Source: CAVQRB01 sp963715055
Lineage (GTDB): Bacteria; Pseudomonadota; Alphaproteobacteria; Rhodobacterales; Rhodobacteraceae
Direction of reading: 5' to 3'
DNA: 64,000 nt
Assembly (NCBI GenBank): GCA_963715055.1
Contig: CAVQRB010000002.1
Span: 372,001 to 436,000 of the forward strand
The notes beneath the pieces were generated by a model. That model was not told where the DNA came from and did no database searches. It saw only the letters and a program-made list of their open reading frames with translations. The number at the start of each line of letters is the position of its first letter. The first letter of the stretch is position 1. Of the stretch, positions 37,553-46,197 are shown in pieces. The position numbers and the translations under genes were made by a program.

Positions 37553-38518
37553 ATGCAAATTGAAGTGAGCCGGGATGTTTTCCCGCTGGCGCAGGTCTTC
37601 ACGATCAGCCGGGGGTCACGCACCGAGGCACAGGTGCTGACGGTGCAGCTGTCCGAAGGCGGGCATCAGGGCCGGGGCGAATGCGTGCCCTATGCGCGCT
37701 ACGGCGAGACGCTGGAGAGTGTGACGGCCCAGATCGAAGGCCTGCCGGACCGGATGAGCCGCGAGGCGCTGGTCGATCTGCTGCCCGCGGGTGCCGCGCG
37801 CAACGCAGTGGATTGCGCGCTTTGGGATCTCGAGGCCAAGCGGGCGGGCAAACGGGTCTGGCAACTGGCCGGTCTGCCCGAACCGGGGCCGGAGATCACC
37901 GCCTACACGCTCTCGCTCGACACGCCCGAGGCGATGCGGGCGCAGGCCGCGAAAAACGCCTGGCGGCCGCTTCTGAAGATCAAGCTCGGCACGCCGGACG
38001 ACATGCCGCGGCTCGAGGCCGTGCGGGCGGGCGCGCCGGCTTCGGCGATCATCGTGGATGCCAACGAGGGCTGGAGCGCCGAGGTCTATGCCGATCTTGC
38101 GCCACATCTGCTGCGCCTCGGGGTGCAACTCGTCGAGCAGCCACTGCCCGCCGGCGCCGACGATGCGCTCGCGGGACTGGAGCGCCCGGTGCCGGTCTGC
38201 GCCGACGAAAGCTGCCATGACCGGTCGAGCCTCGCGGGCCTCAAGGGCAAGTATGACGTCATCAACATCAAGCTCGACAAGACCGGCGGCCTTAGCGAAG
38301 CACTGGCGCTGCGCCGCGAGGGGATGGCGCTTGGTTTCGGCGTGATGGTGGGCTGCATGGTCGGCTCGAGCCTTGCCATGGCCCCCGCGACGCTGGTGGC
38401 GCAAGGCGCGCGGATCGTGGACCTCGATGGTCCGCTCCTGCTGGCGCGCGACCGCGACGTGCCGCTCCTCTACGACGAAAAAGGCGTCCATCCGCCCGAG
38501 GCGGCCCTGTGGGGCTGA
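37553..38518 (+). CDS. dgcA: Enolase-superfamily epimerase, probable N-acetyl-D-glutamate racemase DgcA
   Basis: A 321-residue muconate-lactonizing/dipeptide-epimerase-like enzyme. Catalytic features: K142 and K144 in LLKIKLG, metal ligands D169 (VDANEGW), E195 (VEQPLP) and D218 (CADES), and second base K240 (INIKLDKTGG), so both proton-transfer lysines are present as in 1,1-proton-transfer epimerases. Alone it would be called L-Ala-D/L-Glu epimerase; linkage 57 bp after the DUF1611 gene favours DgcA. Overlaps the next gene by 10 bp. Confidence 0.8.
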   Translation: MQIEVSRDVFPLAQVFTISRGSRTEAQVLTVQLSEGGHQGRGECVPYARYGETLESVTAQIEGLPDRMSREALVDLLPAGAARNAVDCALWDLEAKRAGKRVWQLAGLPEPGPEITAYTLSLDTPEAMRAQAAKNAWRPLLKIKLGTPDDMPRLEAVRAGAPASAIIVDANEGWSAEVYADLAPHLLRLGVQLVEQPLPAGADDALAGLERPVPVCADESCHDRSSLAGLKGKYDVINIKLDKTGGLSEALALRREGMALGFGVMVGCMVGSSLAMAPATLVAQGARIVDLDGPLLLARDRDVPLLYDEKGVHPPEAALWG

Positions 38519-39141
38519 GCCTCGCCTCCGTCGTGGTCTACGATTGCGAATTCCTGACAGCGCCCGGCGCGCCACAACGCTTCTGGTGCGGGCCGACCGA
38601 CCCGGACCCGCTGACCATCCAGATCGGTGCGCTGCGCTTGTCGCTGGAGCCACCGTTTGCGCTCTCCGAACCGGTGGGATGGTATGTGACCCCGCTGGAC
38701 CGGGACGGCGCGCGGGTACCCCTGCACCCGCTGGTGACGCAGCTCACCGGCATCACCGAAGGTCGCCTCGACCGCGAGGGGATGCCGCTCGCAGGTGCGC
38801 TTTCCGCACTTGATGCCTTCGCAGAGGGCGCGCCGCTTCTGGCCTGGGGCAAGGACGAGCTTCTGAGCCTTGCCGCGTCGCTTTTCGTGGAGGGCCTCTC
38901 CTCTCCGATCCCGGCCTCCCGGTTTCGCAGCGCCGTGCCGCTTGTGGTTCAGGCAGGGGAACCGGTCGAGACCGTCGAGCGGTTGCGCAGCCATACGATC
39001 TGCGCGCATTTCGGCCTGCCCGAGGCCGGTCCTGCCCATGACGCGCGCGGCGATGCGGCTAGCGTGGCCCGCGCCTTGCAACACCTGCTTGCGTCCGGGC
39101 GGCTTGCCGCCCTAGATATTGCAAGGCATTGCGCGCCCTGA
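38509..39141 (+). CDS. DEDDh-type 3'-5' exonuclease-like protein
   Basis: A 210-residue protein with exonuclease-fold motifs: VVVYDCEFLTA (ExoI, D and E), LTGITEGRLD, LLAWGKDE, and HDARGDAASVARAL (ExoIII with H and D). The start is GTG inside the end of the upstream gene, so translation is probably coupled; a GTG at 38530 is an alternative. The link of a nuclease-fold protein to amino-acid genes may be just operon packing. Confidence 0.7.
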   Translation: MGLSLASVVVYDCEFLTAPGAPQRFWCGPTDPDPLTIQIGALRLSLEPPFALSEPVGWYVTPLDRDGARVPLHPLVTQLTGITEGRLDREGMPLAGALSALDAFAEGAPLLAWGKDELLSLAASLFVEGLSSPIPASRFRSAVPLVVQAGEPVETVERLRSHTICAHFGLPEAGPAHDARGDAASVARALQHLLASGRLAALDIARHCAP

Positions 39142-39178
39142 GCGGGTGGCGTCGCACCGCAGCAACTGGAGGAAGACA

Positions 39179-40039
39179 ATGCGCACCGTATATGTGAACG
39201 GCACCTACCTGCCGGAGAACGAGGCGACGGTCTCGATCTTCGATCGCGGTTTCCTGATGGCGGATGGCGTCTATGAGGTGACATCCGTGCTCGGCGGCAA
39301 GCTGATCGATTTCGAAGGCCATGCGGTGCGGCTGCAACGCTCGCTCGATGCGCTCGACATGGCCAACCCGATCAGCCGCGACGACCTCCTTGAGGTGCAT
39401 CGCGAGTTGGTGCGGCTCAACGATATCGACGAGGGCATGATCTACCTGCAGATCACCCGCGGCGCGCCCGGCGATCGCGACTTCGCCTTTCCCGATCCTG
39501 CGACGACGCCCTGCACCATCGTGCTCTTCACCCAGTCGAAACCCGGGCTTGCGAACAACCCGGCGGCGAAAAAGGGCATGAAGGTCATCAGCATAGAGGA
39601 TATCCGCTGGGGTCGGCGCGACATCAAGACGGTGCAACTGCTCTACCCCAGCATGGGCAAGATGATGGCCAAGAAGGCGGGCGCCGATGACGCATGGATG
39701 GTCGAGGACGGCTACGTCACCGAAGGCACCAGCAACAATGCCTACATCGTGAAGGGCAACAAGATCATCACCCGCGCACTCAGCAATGACATCCTGCACG
39801 GGATCACACGAGCGGCCGTGCTGCGCTTTGCGCGCGAGGCGCAGATGGAAGTGGAGGAGCGCAATTTCTCCATAGAGGAAGCCAAGGCCGCCGATGAAGC
39901 CTTCATCACCTCGGCCAGCACCTTCGTGATGCCCGTGGTCGAGATTGACGGCGTGCCGCTGGGTGACGGCGTGCCGGGCCGGGTGACGCCGCGGCTGCGG
40001 GAAATCTATCTCGAGGAAAGCCTGAAGACGGCGATCTGA
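39179..40039 (+). CDS. D-amino-acid aminotransferase, PLP class IV
   Basis: A 286-residue fold IV aminotransferase. The PLP lysine is K150 in RRDIKTVQLL, the DIK motif being typical of D-alanine/D-amino-acid transaminases rather than branched-chain ones; E182 in VTEGTSNNAYIV contacts the cofactor. The N-terminus IFDRGFLMADGVYEVTSV is a family hallmark. CTGGAGGAAGACA gives an excellent ribosome site. It lies in the dgcN-dgcA gene run and would interconvert D-alanine/D-glutamate with keto acids. Confidence 0.9.
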   Translation: MRTVYVNGTYLPENEATVSIFDRGFLMADGVYEVTSVLGGKLIDFEGHAVRLQRSLDALDMANPISRDDLLEVHRELVRLNDIDEGMIYLQITRGAPGDRDFAFPDPATTPCTIVLFTQSKPGLANNPAAKKGMKVISIEDIRWGRRDIKTVQLLYPSMGKMMAKKAGADDAWMVEDGYVTEGTSNNAYIVKGNKIITRALSNDILHGITRAAVLRFAREAQMEVEERNFSIEEAKAADEAFITSASTFVMPVVEIDGVPLGDGVPGRVTPRLREIYLEESLKTAI

Positions 40040-40065
40040 GCGGTGCGCGGGCAGGATGTTGGCCG

Positions 40066-40527
40066 ATGACCGCAGGCCGCTGGACCATCGCGGCGCTGGA
40101 AGCGGCCAAGGGCTCCGAGATCGGCGTGTCGAAATGGATATCAGTCGATCAGGCCCGCATTGATGCCTTCGCCGATGTCACCGAGGATTGGCAGGGCATC
40201 CACATCGACCCGGATGAAGCGGCCAGGACCGCTTTCGGCGGCACCGTGGCGCATGGCTTTCTCACACTGTCGATGCTGTCCGCGCTTGCCTATGACGGCC
40301 TGCCCGAGATCGATGGTGCGACGACTTCCGTGAATTATGGGTTCGAACGGGTGCGCTTCATAGCGCCCGTCCGTGCCGGGTCCGAGATCAGGGCGCGCTT
40401 CGAGCTGAAGGACTGTCAGCGCCGCAGCGAGGGGACCCTCTTGATTCGCCTCGACGTCATCATTGAATGTGCTGGAACGGATCGGCCTGCCCTGACGGCG
40501 GAATGGCTTATTCTGTTTATTTTCTAA
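40066..40527 (+). CDS. MaoC-like hot-dog dehydratase domain protein (NodN-like)
   Basis: A 153-residue single hot-dog domain. The hydratase motif is DWQGIHIDPDEAARTAFGGTVAHGFLTL, with the D-x4-H pair of R-specific enoyl-CoA hydratases, and NYGFERVRFIAPVRAGSEIRA follows. Such proteins hydrate enoyl-CoA or related thioesters. It is 26 bp after the aminotransferase and probably last in this run. Confidence 0.85.
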   Translation: MTAGRWTIAALEAAKGSEIGVSKWISVDQARIDAFADVTEDWQGIHIDPDEAARTAFGGTVAHGFLTLSMLSALAYDGLPEIDGATTSVNYGFERVRFIAPVRAGSEIRARFELKDCQRRSEGTLLIRLDVIIECAGTDRPALTAEWLILFIF

Positions 40528-40662
40528 TGCTTGGCGCGACCTTGCGCACCGTAAGGCGGCAATTGGGCAGTCGCCAGCCTCCCGACTCCCTGGCCACAGC
40601 GGTCCGGGATGCCATGGCGCGATACAAGGCCGTGACGCGATGCAATACCACCTTTGGTAGCG

Positions 40663-40691
40663 TTGACAGGGGATCGGTCATTTCTGACACT
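40663..40691 (+). promoter_or_regulatory. Candidate sigma-70 promoter for the PQQ dehydrogenase
   Basis: TTGACA (40663-40668), 17-bp spacer, GACACT (40686-40691). It lies in the 230-bp gap before the dehydrogenase; no other feature was seen in that gap. The -10 is imperfect. Confidence 0.4.
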
Positions 40692-40757
40692 TTCTCAATT
40701 CTCTGCGCGCCGCCGGGTTCTGCCCGTCGGCGCGATGGAGCAACTTGGGAGGAATTT

Positions 40758-42017
40758 ATGACAAATAAAAAACTGACAGGCCTGCTGTTGGCGGGCACCA
40801 TGCTGGCGGGTCCGGCCCTCGCGCAGGACAATATGGACAAGCTGCAGAACATGCAGAAAACCGGCGCAACGCATACGCATATCGCCCAGGACGGCGAGCG
40901 GGCGGAAGCGCTGAAAGCGATCTTGCAGCACATCAACGTCCCCGAAGGCTTCGAGATCAGCCTCTACGCGGTGGTGCCGGATGCGCGCTCCATGGCCGTG
41001 GCGCCGCAGGGCACCGTTGTCTTCGCCGGCACCCGCAAGGACAAGGTCTGGTCCATCGTCGACCGCGACCGCAACCGGGTGGCCGATGAGGTCTTCGACT
41101 TTGCGCCCTCGATCACCTTCGATATTCCCAACGGCCCCTGCTTCTCGCCCGACGGGTTCCTCTTTATCGCCGAGCGCAACCGGGTGCTGAACTTCCCCGC
41201 CGCCGAGTTCTTCTTTGAAGGTCCGGATCCGGCGGTGGCCGTGGTCGTGCCGCAGGGCGAGTTGATCCCCGTGGAAGAGGAGAGCTTCAACCACACCGCA
41301 CGGGTCTGCGACGTGGGTCCGGACGGCAAGCTCTACATCTCGCTCGGCCAGCCCTACAACGTGCAGCCCAAGGAAAAGCTGGAGATGTACGACGAAATCG
41401 GCATCGGCGGCATCATCCGCATCAACACCGACGGCACAGGGCGTGAAGTCTTCACCCGCGGCGTGCGGAACTCCGTGGGCCAGGACTTCAACCCGGCGAA
41501 CGGCGATCTGTGGTGGACCGACAACCAGGTCGACGGCCTCGGCGACACCGTGCCGCCGGGCGAGTTGAACCGTCAGACAGCCGCAGGCCAGCATTTCGGC
41601 TTCCCCTGGACCAACGCAAGGTTCGAAGTGCCGGACTACAAGGGCGTGCCGCGTCCCGAAGGCGTGGAATTCGTCGAGCCTCAGGTCGAGATGGAGGCAC
41701 ATGCGGCCGACCTCGGCATGAGCTTCTATTCCGGCGCCAGCTTCCCCGACAAATACAAGGGCGGCATCTTCTCGGCGCAGCACGGCTCGTGGAACCGGAC
41801 GACACCGATCGGCGCGCGGGTGATGTTCACCGCGCTTGACGAGGAAGGCAACGCGGCGGGGACGGAAGTCTTCGCGGACGGCTGGCTTGACGAGTCCACC
41901 GGCGAATACCGCGGGCGCCCGATGGACATCGCCTTTCTGCGCGACGGCTCCATGCTGGTCTCGGACGACTTCGCCGGAGCGATCTGGCGGATCGCCTACA
42001 ACCCGGCTTCGCAATGA
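40758..42017 (+). CDS. PQQ-dependent sugar dehydrogenase-like (sorbosone dehydrogenase family) beta-propeller
   Basis: A 419-residue exported protein. Signal peptide MTNKKLTGLLLAGTMLAGPALAQ. Propeller motifs of soluble PQQ glucose/sorbosone dehydrogenases: MAVAPQGTVVFAGTRKDKV, HTARVCDVGPDGKLYISLGQPYN, TRGVRNSVGQDFNPANGDLWWTDN, AQHGSWNRTTPIGARV, and DGSMLVSDDFAGAIWRI. GGGAGGAATTT before the ATG is a strong ribosome site. The stop overlaps the start of a diheme cytochrome c, the probable electron acceptor. The oxidized substrate is unknown; no pqq biosynthesis genes are in the window. Confidence 0.87.
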   Translation: MTNKKLTGLLLAGTMLAGPALAQDNMDKLQNMQKTGATHTHIAQDGERAEALKAILQHINVPEGFEISLYAVVPDARSMAVAPQGTVVFAGTRKDKVWSIVDRDRNRVADEVFDFAPSITFDIPNGPCFSPDGFLFIAERNRVLNFPAAEFFFEGPDPAVAVVVPQGELIPVEEESFNHTARVCDVGPDGKLYISLGQPYNVQPKEKLEMYDEIGIGGIIRINTDGTGREVFTRGVRNSVGQDFNPANGDLWWTDNQVDGLGDTVPPGELNRQTAAGQHFGFPWTNARFEVPDYKGVPRPEGVEFVEPQVEMEAHAADLGMSFYSGASFPDKYKGGIFSAQHGSWNRTTPIGARVMFTALDEEGNAAGTEVFADGWLDESTGEYRGRPMDIAFLRDGSMLVSDDFAGAIWRIAYNPASQ

Positions 42018-42589
42018 GGCTACTGACACTGGTGTTTCTCGGCGGGCTTTTGCCCGCCGGGAACATTTCGGCAGAAATCGTCGGTGACCGGGATGCCGGG
42101 CGCAAGATATCGGGGCAATGCCGCACCTGCCACGGCGCGGATGGCTATGCGCAGATCCCGATCGCGCCGCATATCGGCGGCGAGCCTGAAAGCTACCTGC
42201 GCGCGCAACTGACAGCCTTTCGCGACGGCACGCGCGAGCATGAGATGATGTCCATCGTCGCGCGCAGCCTCACCGACCAGCAGATCGCTGACCTCGCCGC
42301 CTGGTACGGCGGGCACAAGGTGACGGTGGAGATGCAGGCCGATCCCTCCGGCGCGCCCGAGCTTTGCGTTGCCTGTCATGGTGCCGATGGCATCCACCTG
42401 ATCGACGATGCGCCCAATCTCGCCGGTGAGACGAACATCTACATCGACACGCAGCTCAAGGCCTTCCGCACCGGCAAGCGCGTGCACGAAACCATGTCCG
42501 CGGTGGCCGCCGATCTGACGGATGAGGAAATCCGCGCCTATGCCGACTGGTATGCTGCCGTAAAGCTCTACATCGAAACGGTGCAGTAG
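42014..42589 (+). CDS. Diheme cytochrome c (c4-like), exported
   Basis: A 191-residue periplasmic protein: signal peptide MRLLTLVFLGGLLPAGNISAE, then two c-type domains with CRTCH and CVACH. Repeated segments PHIGGEPESYLRAQLTAFRDG and PNLAGETNIYIDTQLKAFRTG show the internal duplication of c4 cytochromes; M ligands lie in HEMMS and HETMS. ATG overlaps the dehydrogenase stop (ATGA), so the two are translated together and likely work as an electron-transfer pair. Confidence 0.9.
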   Translation: MRLLTLVFLGGLLPAGNISAEIVGDRDAGRKISGQCRTCHGADGYAQIPIAPHIGGEPESYLRAQLTAFRDGTREHEMMSIVARSLTDQQIADLAAWYGGHKVTVEMQADPSGAPELCVACHGADGIHLIDDAPNLAGETNIYIDTQLKAFRTGKRVHETMSAVAADLTDEEIRAYADWYAAVKLYIETVQ

Positions 42590-42657
42590 ACGCCACCGTG
42601 GGTTGGCCTCGCGCAAAGGCGCGCTAGCTTCCGATAAAGTCAGATTAGGAGGCCACC

Positions 42658-43173
42658 ATGAACCGAAACCCGATGTTTGCAATCGCCACGCTCACAAGCC
42701 TGTTGGCGGCGGGTTCGCATGCGGACATCGTCGTCGAGTTTGTGGAAGGCGCTCCGAAAGACCGCTTCGTCTTCGAGAATGTCGGCACGTGCCCGATCAG
42801 CAGTGCGACCCTGATCGTCGATCTGAGCGGCTCGTCGGCGGGGCTGATCTTTGACGTGACGGCCAGCGGTGCCGGCGTGCAGGTGTTTCAGCCGTTTGAG
42901 CTTGTCGCGGGTGCGCAACACCTCGCAGGCGCGCCACAGGTGGCCGACGGCGATACCGGCCTGACCTTGCCTGTCTCGACCTGGGCGCCCGGCGCCACCA
43001 TCGCCTTCACCATCGACGTGGACGATACCATCAACCAGCGCGAAATCACCGTCTCGGGTACAGAAATTTCGGGCGCTGAGGTCCGCCTGGTGCGCGACGG
43101 AACGGTTTATATCGGGACTTTCTCCGACGCTGCGCGCGCCTTGATCAAACTGCCGCCCTGCCCGACCACGTGA
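42658..43173 (+). CDS. Exported protein of unknown function (aggregation-factor-core-like)
   Basis: A 171-residue protein with a signal peptide (MNRNPMFAIATLTSLLAAGSHAD) and a beta-rich, acidic mature part with NVGTCPISSATLIVDLSGSSAGLIFDV and FTIDVDDTINQREITVSG. It resembles short roseobacter proteins labelled aggregation factor core; that name is inherited and not functional proof. AGGAGG precedes the ATG. One conserved Cys pair (C53 region and C168) could form a disulfide. Confidence 0.65.
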   Translation: MNRNPMFAIATLTSLLAAGSHADIVVEFVEGAPKDRFVFENVGTCPISSATLIVDLSGSSAGLIFDVTASGAGVQVFQPFELVAGAQHLAGAPQVADGDTGLTLPVSTWAPGATIAFTIDVDDTINQREITVSGTEISGAEVRLVRDGTVYIGTFSDAARALIKLPPCPTT

Positions 43174-43185
43174 TGCGAAACGACC

Positions 43186-43497
43186 TCAGGTCTTGCCCAC
43201 GTTTTCCGCAAAGGAGGTCTTGAAGGCCTCCTTTTGCTCGGCGTTGGCCTCGGTCTGGTGGTTGGCCTTCCACTCCTCCATGGTCATGCCGTAGAAAAGC
43301 TCCCGCGCCTCTTCCTTGCCCATGTCGATGCCTTTTTCATTGGCCGCCTCCTGATACCACCGCGCAAGGCAGTTCCGGCAGAACCCGGCAAGATTCATCA
43401 TGTCGATGTTCTGCACGTCGGTGCGGTCCTGCATCAGGTGCTTCTGCAGGCGACGGAAGGCTGCGGCCTGCAACTCGATTTCAGTCTGGGTCGGCAT
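43186..43497 (-). CDS. DUF1244 family protein
   Basis: A 103-residue small helical protein, NIDMMNLAGFCRNCLARWYQEAANEKGIDM with a CxxC pair, followed by EEARELFYGMTMEEWKANHQTEA. This matches the DUF1244 family found in alpha- and gammaproteobacteria; function unknown. GAGGAG lies before the start. Divergent from pyk. Confidence 0.88.
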   Translation of the reverse strand: MPTQTEIELQAAAFRRLQKHLMQDRTDVQNIDMMNLAGFCRNCLARWYQEAANEKGIDMGKEEARELFYGMTMEEWKANHQTEANAEQKEAFKTSFAENVGKT

Positions 43498-43703
43498 ATC
43501 GGGCTCCTCTTGCTGTCATTTGACAAGGTGTAGCGCCGCGCAGGCGTTTCAACCATCCCTCCAGATTGCGCACTGGCCCGACCGTATGTCATCAAGGTGT
43601 CAAATGCCGCCGTCAGTCAGAGGGGAGTTGCCCTGCAGGCCATCTCAGGGCATAAGACTCACAAGCCGTTAGCGGTAACACACCAAGAGGACGACAGCGA
43701 GAG

Positions 43704-45152
43704 ATGAGACGCACGCGCAACGTCAAGATCGTGGCCACCCTGGGGCCCGCATCAAGCACCTACGAAATGATCCATGCCCTGCACATTGCTGGCGCGGATG
43801 TCTTTCGCCTGAACATGAGCCACGGCAGCCACGACGAGATCCGCGCGCGCCATGCCATCATCCGGCAGATCGAGGAAGAGACCGGCGGCAGCATCTGCAT
43901 CCTCGCTGACCTGCAGGGCCCGAAACTGCGCGTCGGTGTCTTTGACAATGACGAGGGCGAAATGCTGGAAGAGGGTGCGAAATTCCGCCTCGACCTCGAC
44001 AAGGCAAAGGGCGATGCGAAACGGGTCAACCTGCCGCATCCGGAGATCTTCGCGGCCCTCGAACCCGGCGCCTCGCTCCTGGTCAATGACGGAAAGATCA
44101 GGCTCAAGGTGGACAGCTGCGGGCCTGATTTCGCCAATTGCACGGTGATCGCGGGCGGGGTCATCTCCAACCGCAAGGGCGTGAACGTGCCAGATGTGGT
44201 GCTGCCACTGGCAGCGCTGTCGGAGAAGGACCGCAAGGATCTGGAATTCGTGTGCGAACTTGGCGTCGACTGGCTGGCACTCAGCTTCGTGCAGCGCCCC
44301 GAGGACGTGCTCGAGGCTACAAAACTGGCCAATGGCCGCGCCGCGATCCTTTCCAAGATCGAGAAACCCGCCGCGGTGAAGAACTTCGACGGCATTCTGG
44401 CGGTGAGCGACGGCATCATGGTCGCGCGCGGCGATCTCGGCGTGGAGCTGCCTGTGCAGAACGTGCCACCGATCCAGAAACGACTGGTGCGCAAATGCCG
44501 CAAGGCAGCCAAACCGGTGATCGTGGCGACGCAGATGATGGAAAGCATGATCGATAGCCCGGTGCCCACCCGCGCCGAGGTCTCGGATGTGGCGACTGCC
44601 ATCTACGAAGGGGCGGATGCGGTGATGCTCTCGGCGGAATCGGCGGCCGGAAGCTATCCGGTCGAAGCCGTCACCACGATGGACAATGTCGCCACCGAGG
44701 TGGAGCAGGATCCGACCTATACGCAGATCATCGAGGCCTCGCGCGAGAAAAAGGGCGCCACCATCGCCGATGGCATCGTGTCGGCCGCGCGCGAAATCGC
44801 GGAAACCACGGACATCAAGGCGATCTGCTGTTTCACGCAGAGCGGCACCACCGCCCTGCTGGTGGCCCGCGAAAGGCCGCGCGTGCCGATCATCGCCATG
44901 ACGCCGCTCAAAGGCACGGCGCGGCGTCTGACGCTGACCTGGGGCACGAATTGCGTGATCACCGACAATCTCGAACGCTTCAAGATGGCGGTGGTCGCCT
45001 CGGCCCGCGCCGCCCTGTCGCAGGGCTACGCAGCCCAGAACGATCAGATCGTGGTCACCGCCGGGGTGCCCTTCAACGTGCCGGGCAGCACCAACATCCT
45101 GCGCGTCGCCCCCTGCGACGAACGTTTGATTTTCAACACCGACCCGGAGTAG
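43704..45152 (+). CDS. pyk: Pyruvate kinase
   Basis: Glycolytic enzyme, phosphoenolpyruvate plus ADP to pyruvate plus ATP. The 482-residue protein has KIVATLGPASSTYEMI, FRLNMSHGSHDEIR, ILADLQGPKLRVG, the MARGDLGVELP motif (here MVARGDLGVELPVQ), KPVIVATQMMESMI and DAVMLSAESAAGSYPVEAV. The C-domain is full length. An AAGAGGACGACAGCGAG stretch precedes the ATG. Confidence 0.97.
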   Translation: MRRTRNVKIVATLGPASSTYEMIHALHIAGADVFRLNMSHGSHDEIRARHAIIRQIEEETGGSICILADLQGPKLRVGVFDNDEGEMLEEGAKFRLDLDKAKGDAKRVNLPHPEIFAALEPGASLLVNDGKIRLKVDSCGPDFANCTVIAGGVISNRKGVNVPDVVLPLAALSEKDRKDLEFVCELGVDWLALSFVQRPEDVLEATKLANGRAAILSKIEKPAAVKNFDGILAVSDGIMVARGDLGVELPVQNVPPIQKRLVRKCRKAAKPVIVATQMMESMIDSPVPTRAEVSDVATAIYEGADAVMLSAESAAGSYPVEAVTTMDNVATEVEQDPTYTQIIEASREKKGATIADGIVSAAREIAETTDIKAICCFTQSGTTALLVARERPRVPIIAMTPLKGTARRLTLTWGTNCVITDNLERFKMAVVASARAALSQGYAAQNDQIVVTAGVPFNVPGSTNILRVAPCDERLIFNTDPE

Positions 45153-45182
45153 CCTCCCACAAATCAGAGGAGGCTACGTGCA

Positions 45183-45407
45183 ATGACTTCGGATCTCGCG
45201 CTTGTCATGGGCATCATCATCGCGGGATTGTCCGTGCCATCACTGCTCTCCGCCTTCAGCGACCGGAGGGCACCGCGCGCGCCCGCGCTGACGCTGCTCA
45301 TCGCCACGTCGCTTATAGTCTATGCGGCCACGACATCTCCGGTCGGCTATGAGTTCAGCGAGCTTCCGGAGGTTTTCGCCCGCACCTTCCGGGCGCTGAT
45401 GCCCTAG
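45183..45407 (+). CDS. Small membrane protein between pyk and rpmI
   Basis: A 74-residue protein with two hydrophobic segments (about 5-24 and 36-52: LALVMGIIIAGLSVPSLLSA, ALTLLIATSLIVYAATT). AGAGGAGGC precedes the ATG. It is 30 bp past pyk, so probably cotranscribed. No known domain; similar tiny proteins occur next to pyk in roseobacters, from memory. Confidence 0.6.
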   Translation: MTSDLALVMGIIIAGLSVPSLLSAFSDRRAPRAPALTLLIATSLIVYAATTSPVGYEFSELPEVFARTFRALMP

Positions 45408-45545
45408 GCGCATTTTCCGCGGCCGGGCGCTTTCCGCCCTTGCCATGGCAGGAGCCTTCGCCTAAAGAGCGACTTCTTCCCGCGGGACCGGCCAGAGTGG
45501 CATGCCGAGTCGCGCGTTTACCGACCCGAAACACAGGAGACGGAA

Positions 45546-45746
45546 ATGCCCAAGATGAAGACCAAATCAAGCGCCAAAAAGCGCTTCAAGGTGACGGCTA
45601 CCGGCAAGGTAGTGGCCGGTCAGGCTGGCAAACGCCACGGCATGATCAAACGTACGAAAAAGTTCATCCGTGATGCCCGCGGCTCGACGATCCTGTCGCC
45701 GCAGGACGCCAAAATCGTCAAGGGCTATATGCCCTACGACCGCTAA
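45546..45746 (+). CDS. rpmI: 50S ribosomal protein L35
   Basis: A 66-residue basic ribosomal protein: MPKMKTKSSAKKRFKVTATG and AGKRHGMIKRTKKFIRDARG are standard L35. Followed 18 bp later by rplT. The 138-bp gap upstream holds no recognised gene; infC is not adjacent. Confidence 0.97.
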   Translation: MPKMKTKSSAKKRFKVTATGKVVAGQAGKRHGMIKRTKKFIRDARGSTILSPQDAKIVKGYMPYDR

Positions 45747-45764
45747 GCCTGAAGGAGATCAGAC

Positions 45765-46130
45765 ATGTCCCGAGTCAAAGGTGGAACCGTCACCCACGCC
45801 CGTCACAAGAAGGTCCTGAAGGCTGCCAAAGGCTACTACGGCCGCCGCAAGAGCACCTTCCGCGTCGCCACGCAGGCGGTGGACAAGGCCAACCAATACG
45901 CAACCCGCGACCGCAAGAACCGCAAGCGCAATTTCCGTGCCCTGTGGATCCAGCGGATCAACGCCGCCGTGCGCAGCCATGACGAAGCACTGACCTATTC
46001 GCGCTTCATCAACGGCCTGTCGCTGGCCGGGATCGAAGTGGACCGCAAGGTGCTCGCCGATCTCGCCGTCCATGAGCCCGAAGCCTTCGGTGCCATCGTG
46101 GCGCAAGCGCAAAAGGCCCTGGCCGCCTGA
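45765..46130 (+). CDS. rplT: 50S ribosomal protein L20
   Basis: A 121-residue ribosomal protein: MSRVKGGTVTHARHKKVLKAAKGYYGRRKSTFRVA, RDRKNRKRNFRALWIQRINAAVR and YSRFINGL are standard L20, which in other bacteria also autoregulates rpmI-rplT. AAGGAG precedes the ATG. A strong terminator follows. Confidence 0.97.
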   Translation: MSRVKGGTVTHARHKKVLKAAKGYYGRRKSTFRVATQAVDKANQYATRDRKNRKRNFRALWIQRINAAVRSHDEALTYSRFINGLSLAGIEVDRKVLADLAVHEPEAFGAIVAQAQKALAA

Positions 46131-46153
46131 ACCGGACCAGAGCACACTGATTT

Positions 46154-46187
46154 AAACCCGCCGTCTGCCGGACGGCGGGTTTTTTGT
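46154..46187 (+). terminator. Rho-independent terminator of rpmI-rplT
   Basis: AAACCCGCCGTC pairs with GACGGCGGGTTT over 12 bp with a 5-nt loop, followed by a T run and 24 bp after the rplT stop. Confidence 0.92.
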
Positions 46188-46197
46188 TCGCGCATAG

